DNA of 22,619 bases, from positions 1-22,619 of the forward strand of contig CAYMFD010000057.1 in NCBI GenBank assembly GCA_964389475.1. Direction: 5' to 3'. Below the pieces are notes generated by a model. The model made no database searches, was not told the origin of the DNA, and worked only from the letters and a program-made list of their open reading frames with translations. Shown piece by piece: positions 22,531-22,619 of the stretch. Made by a program: the position numbers and the translations under genes. The stretch comes from CAYMFD01 sp964389475 (lineage in GTDB: Bacteria; Bacteroidota; Bacteroidia; Chitinophagales; Saprospiraceae). Position 1 is the first letter of the stretch, and each line of letters begins with the position of its first letter.

Positions 22531-22619
22531 ATTTAAGAGGTCGCATCACCCTGTCTGTAAAAGCAGACGGAAAAGCCTCTGGATGTACACATACCAGATG
22601 TTGGAGGTCAAGGGATCGA

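Larger units (their letters stand above)
21838..22619. other. Repeat-rich non-coding end region
   Basis: About 780 bp without a gene I can support. It contains a second degenerate 19-mer (21947-21965), a near-perfect hairpin (21980-22003), repeat A copy 2 (22319-22344), two copies of a 77-bp repeat C (22106-22182, 22454-22530) and a nested hairpin at 22536-22580 (AGAGG/CCTCT outside, GTCTG/CAGAC inside). Composition is patchy, with C-runs at 22184-22204. It looks like a sink of degenerate mobile or repetitive elements. Confidence 0.55.

Noticed and set aside
1..22619. tRNA, rRNA or CRISPR features
   Set aside because: I scanned the intergenic stretches for T-loop-like sequence and for regularly spaced repeats and found none; the repeats present are too few and irregular for CRISPR.

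Overview
The window looks like a chromosomal stretch of a Bacteroidota bacterium, probably a free-living, possibly marine, Saprospiria/Cytophagia-like lineage. The evidence is: two secreted proteins with type IX secretion (T9SS) C-terminal sorting domains; several outer-membrane beta-barrels ending in an aromatic residue; promoter -7 elements of the Bacteroidota form TAnnTTTG; almost no Shine-Dalgarno sequences; a SUMF1-like surface protein; and an M20C dipeptidase plus a menaquinone-type hotdog thioesterase. Species cannot be read from the sequence. Three runs of exactly 100 N (5959-6058, 9546-9645, 18318-18417) are scaffold joins. They break a transporter and a repeat protein, clip the dipeptidase, and remove the catalytic core of a PLP enzyme.

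Layout: 1-3694 is a three-gene, start/stop-overlapping operon: a T9SS-secreted thermolysin-like metallopeptidase followed by two envelope/barrel proteins. 3639-4370 (minus) is an orphan LolD/MacB-type ABC ATPase. 4772-5958 is an SLC45-like sugar MFS transporter cut by gap 1. 6059-7874 (minus) is a SUMF1-domain surface protein translationally coupled to a protein with four GGxGxGY repeats at an exact 21-residue period. 8125-10077 holds pepD and a MenI/YdiI-like thioesterase separated by gap 2. 10087-11038 (minus) is a flavodoxin-fold oxidoreductase with a small membrane protein. 11511-13718 is an ECF sigma factor / one-TM putative anti-sigma / barrel operon. 13753-14196 (minus) is a DUF2059 protein. 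14391-16079 is a PL6 polysaccharide lyase with a T9SS tail. 16166-17732 (minus) is hipBA with a complete promoter and a palindromic operator. 17895-18899 (minus) is a trans-sulfuration PLP enzyme with gap 3. 18940-19650 is a barrel protein. 19696-20748 is an RluD-type pseudouridine synthase. 21066-21837 is a HEPN/MNT pair in a repeat-rich, otherwise non-coding 1.9-kb end region.

The most striking signal is at the first gene. The octamer TTTACTTC is repeated 3.4 times directly behind its ATG (144-170), inside the signal-peptide code. With the three copies present, the ATG frame stops after 16 codons. With four copies (or one) the same ATG runs into a full signal peptide and the 740-codon protease frame. 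This is the arrangement expected of a slipped-strand ON/OFF switch for a secreted protease, read here in OFF phase, although a collapsed repeat in the assembly would look the same. Other points: two genes whose -7 box lies only 4 nt before the ATG (leaderless mRNAs), a hipBA operator over the promoter spacer, and families of intergenic repeats around the HEPN/MNT module, one of which conserves a short peptide.
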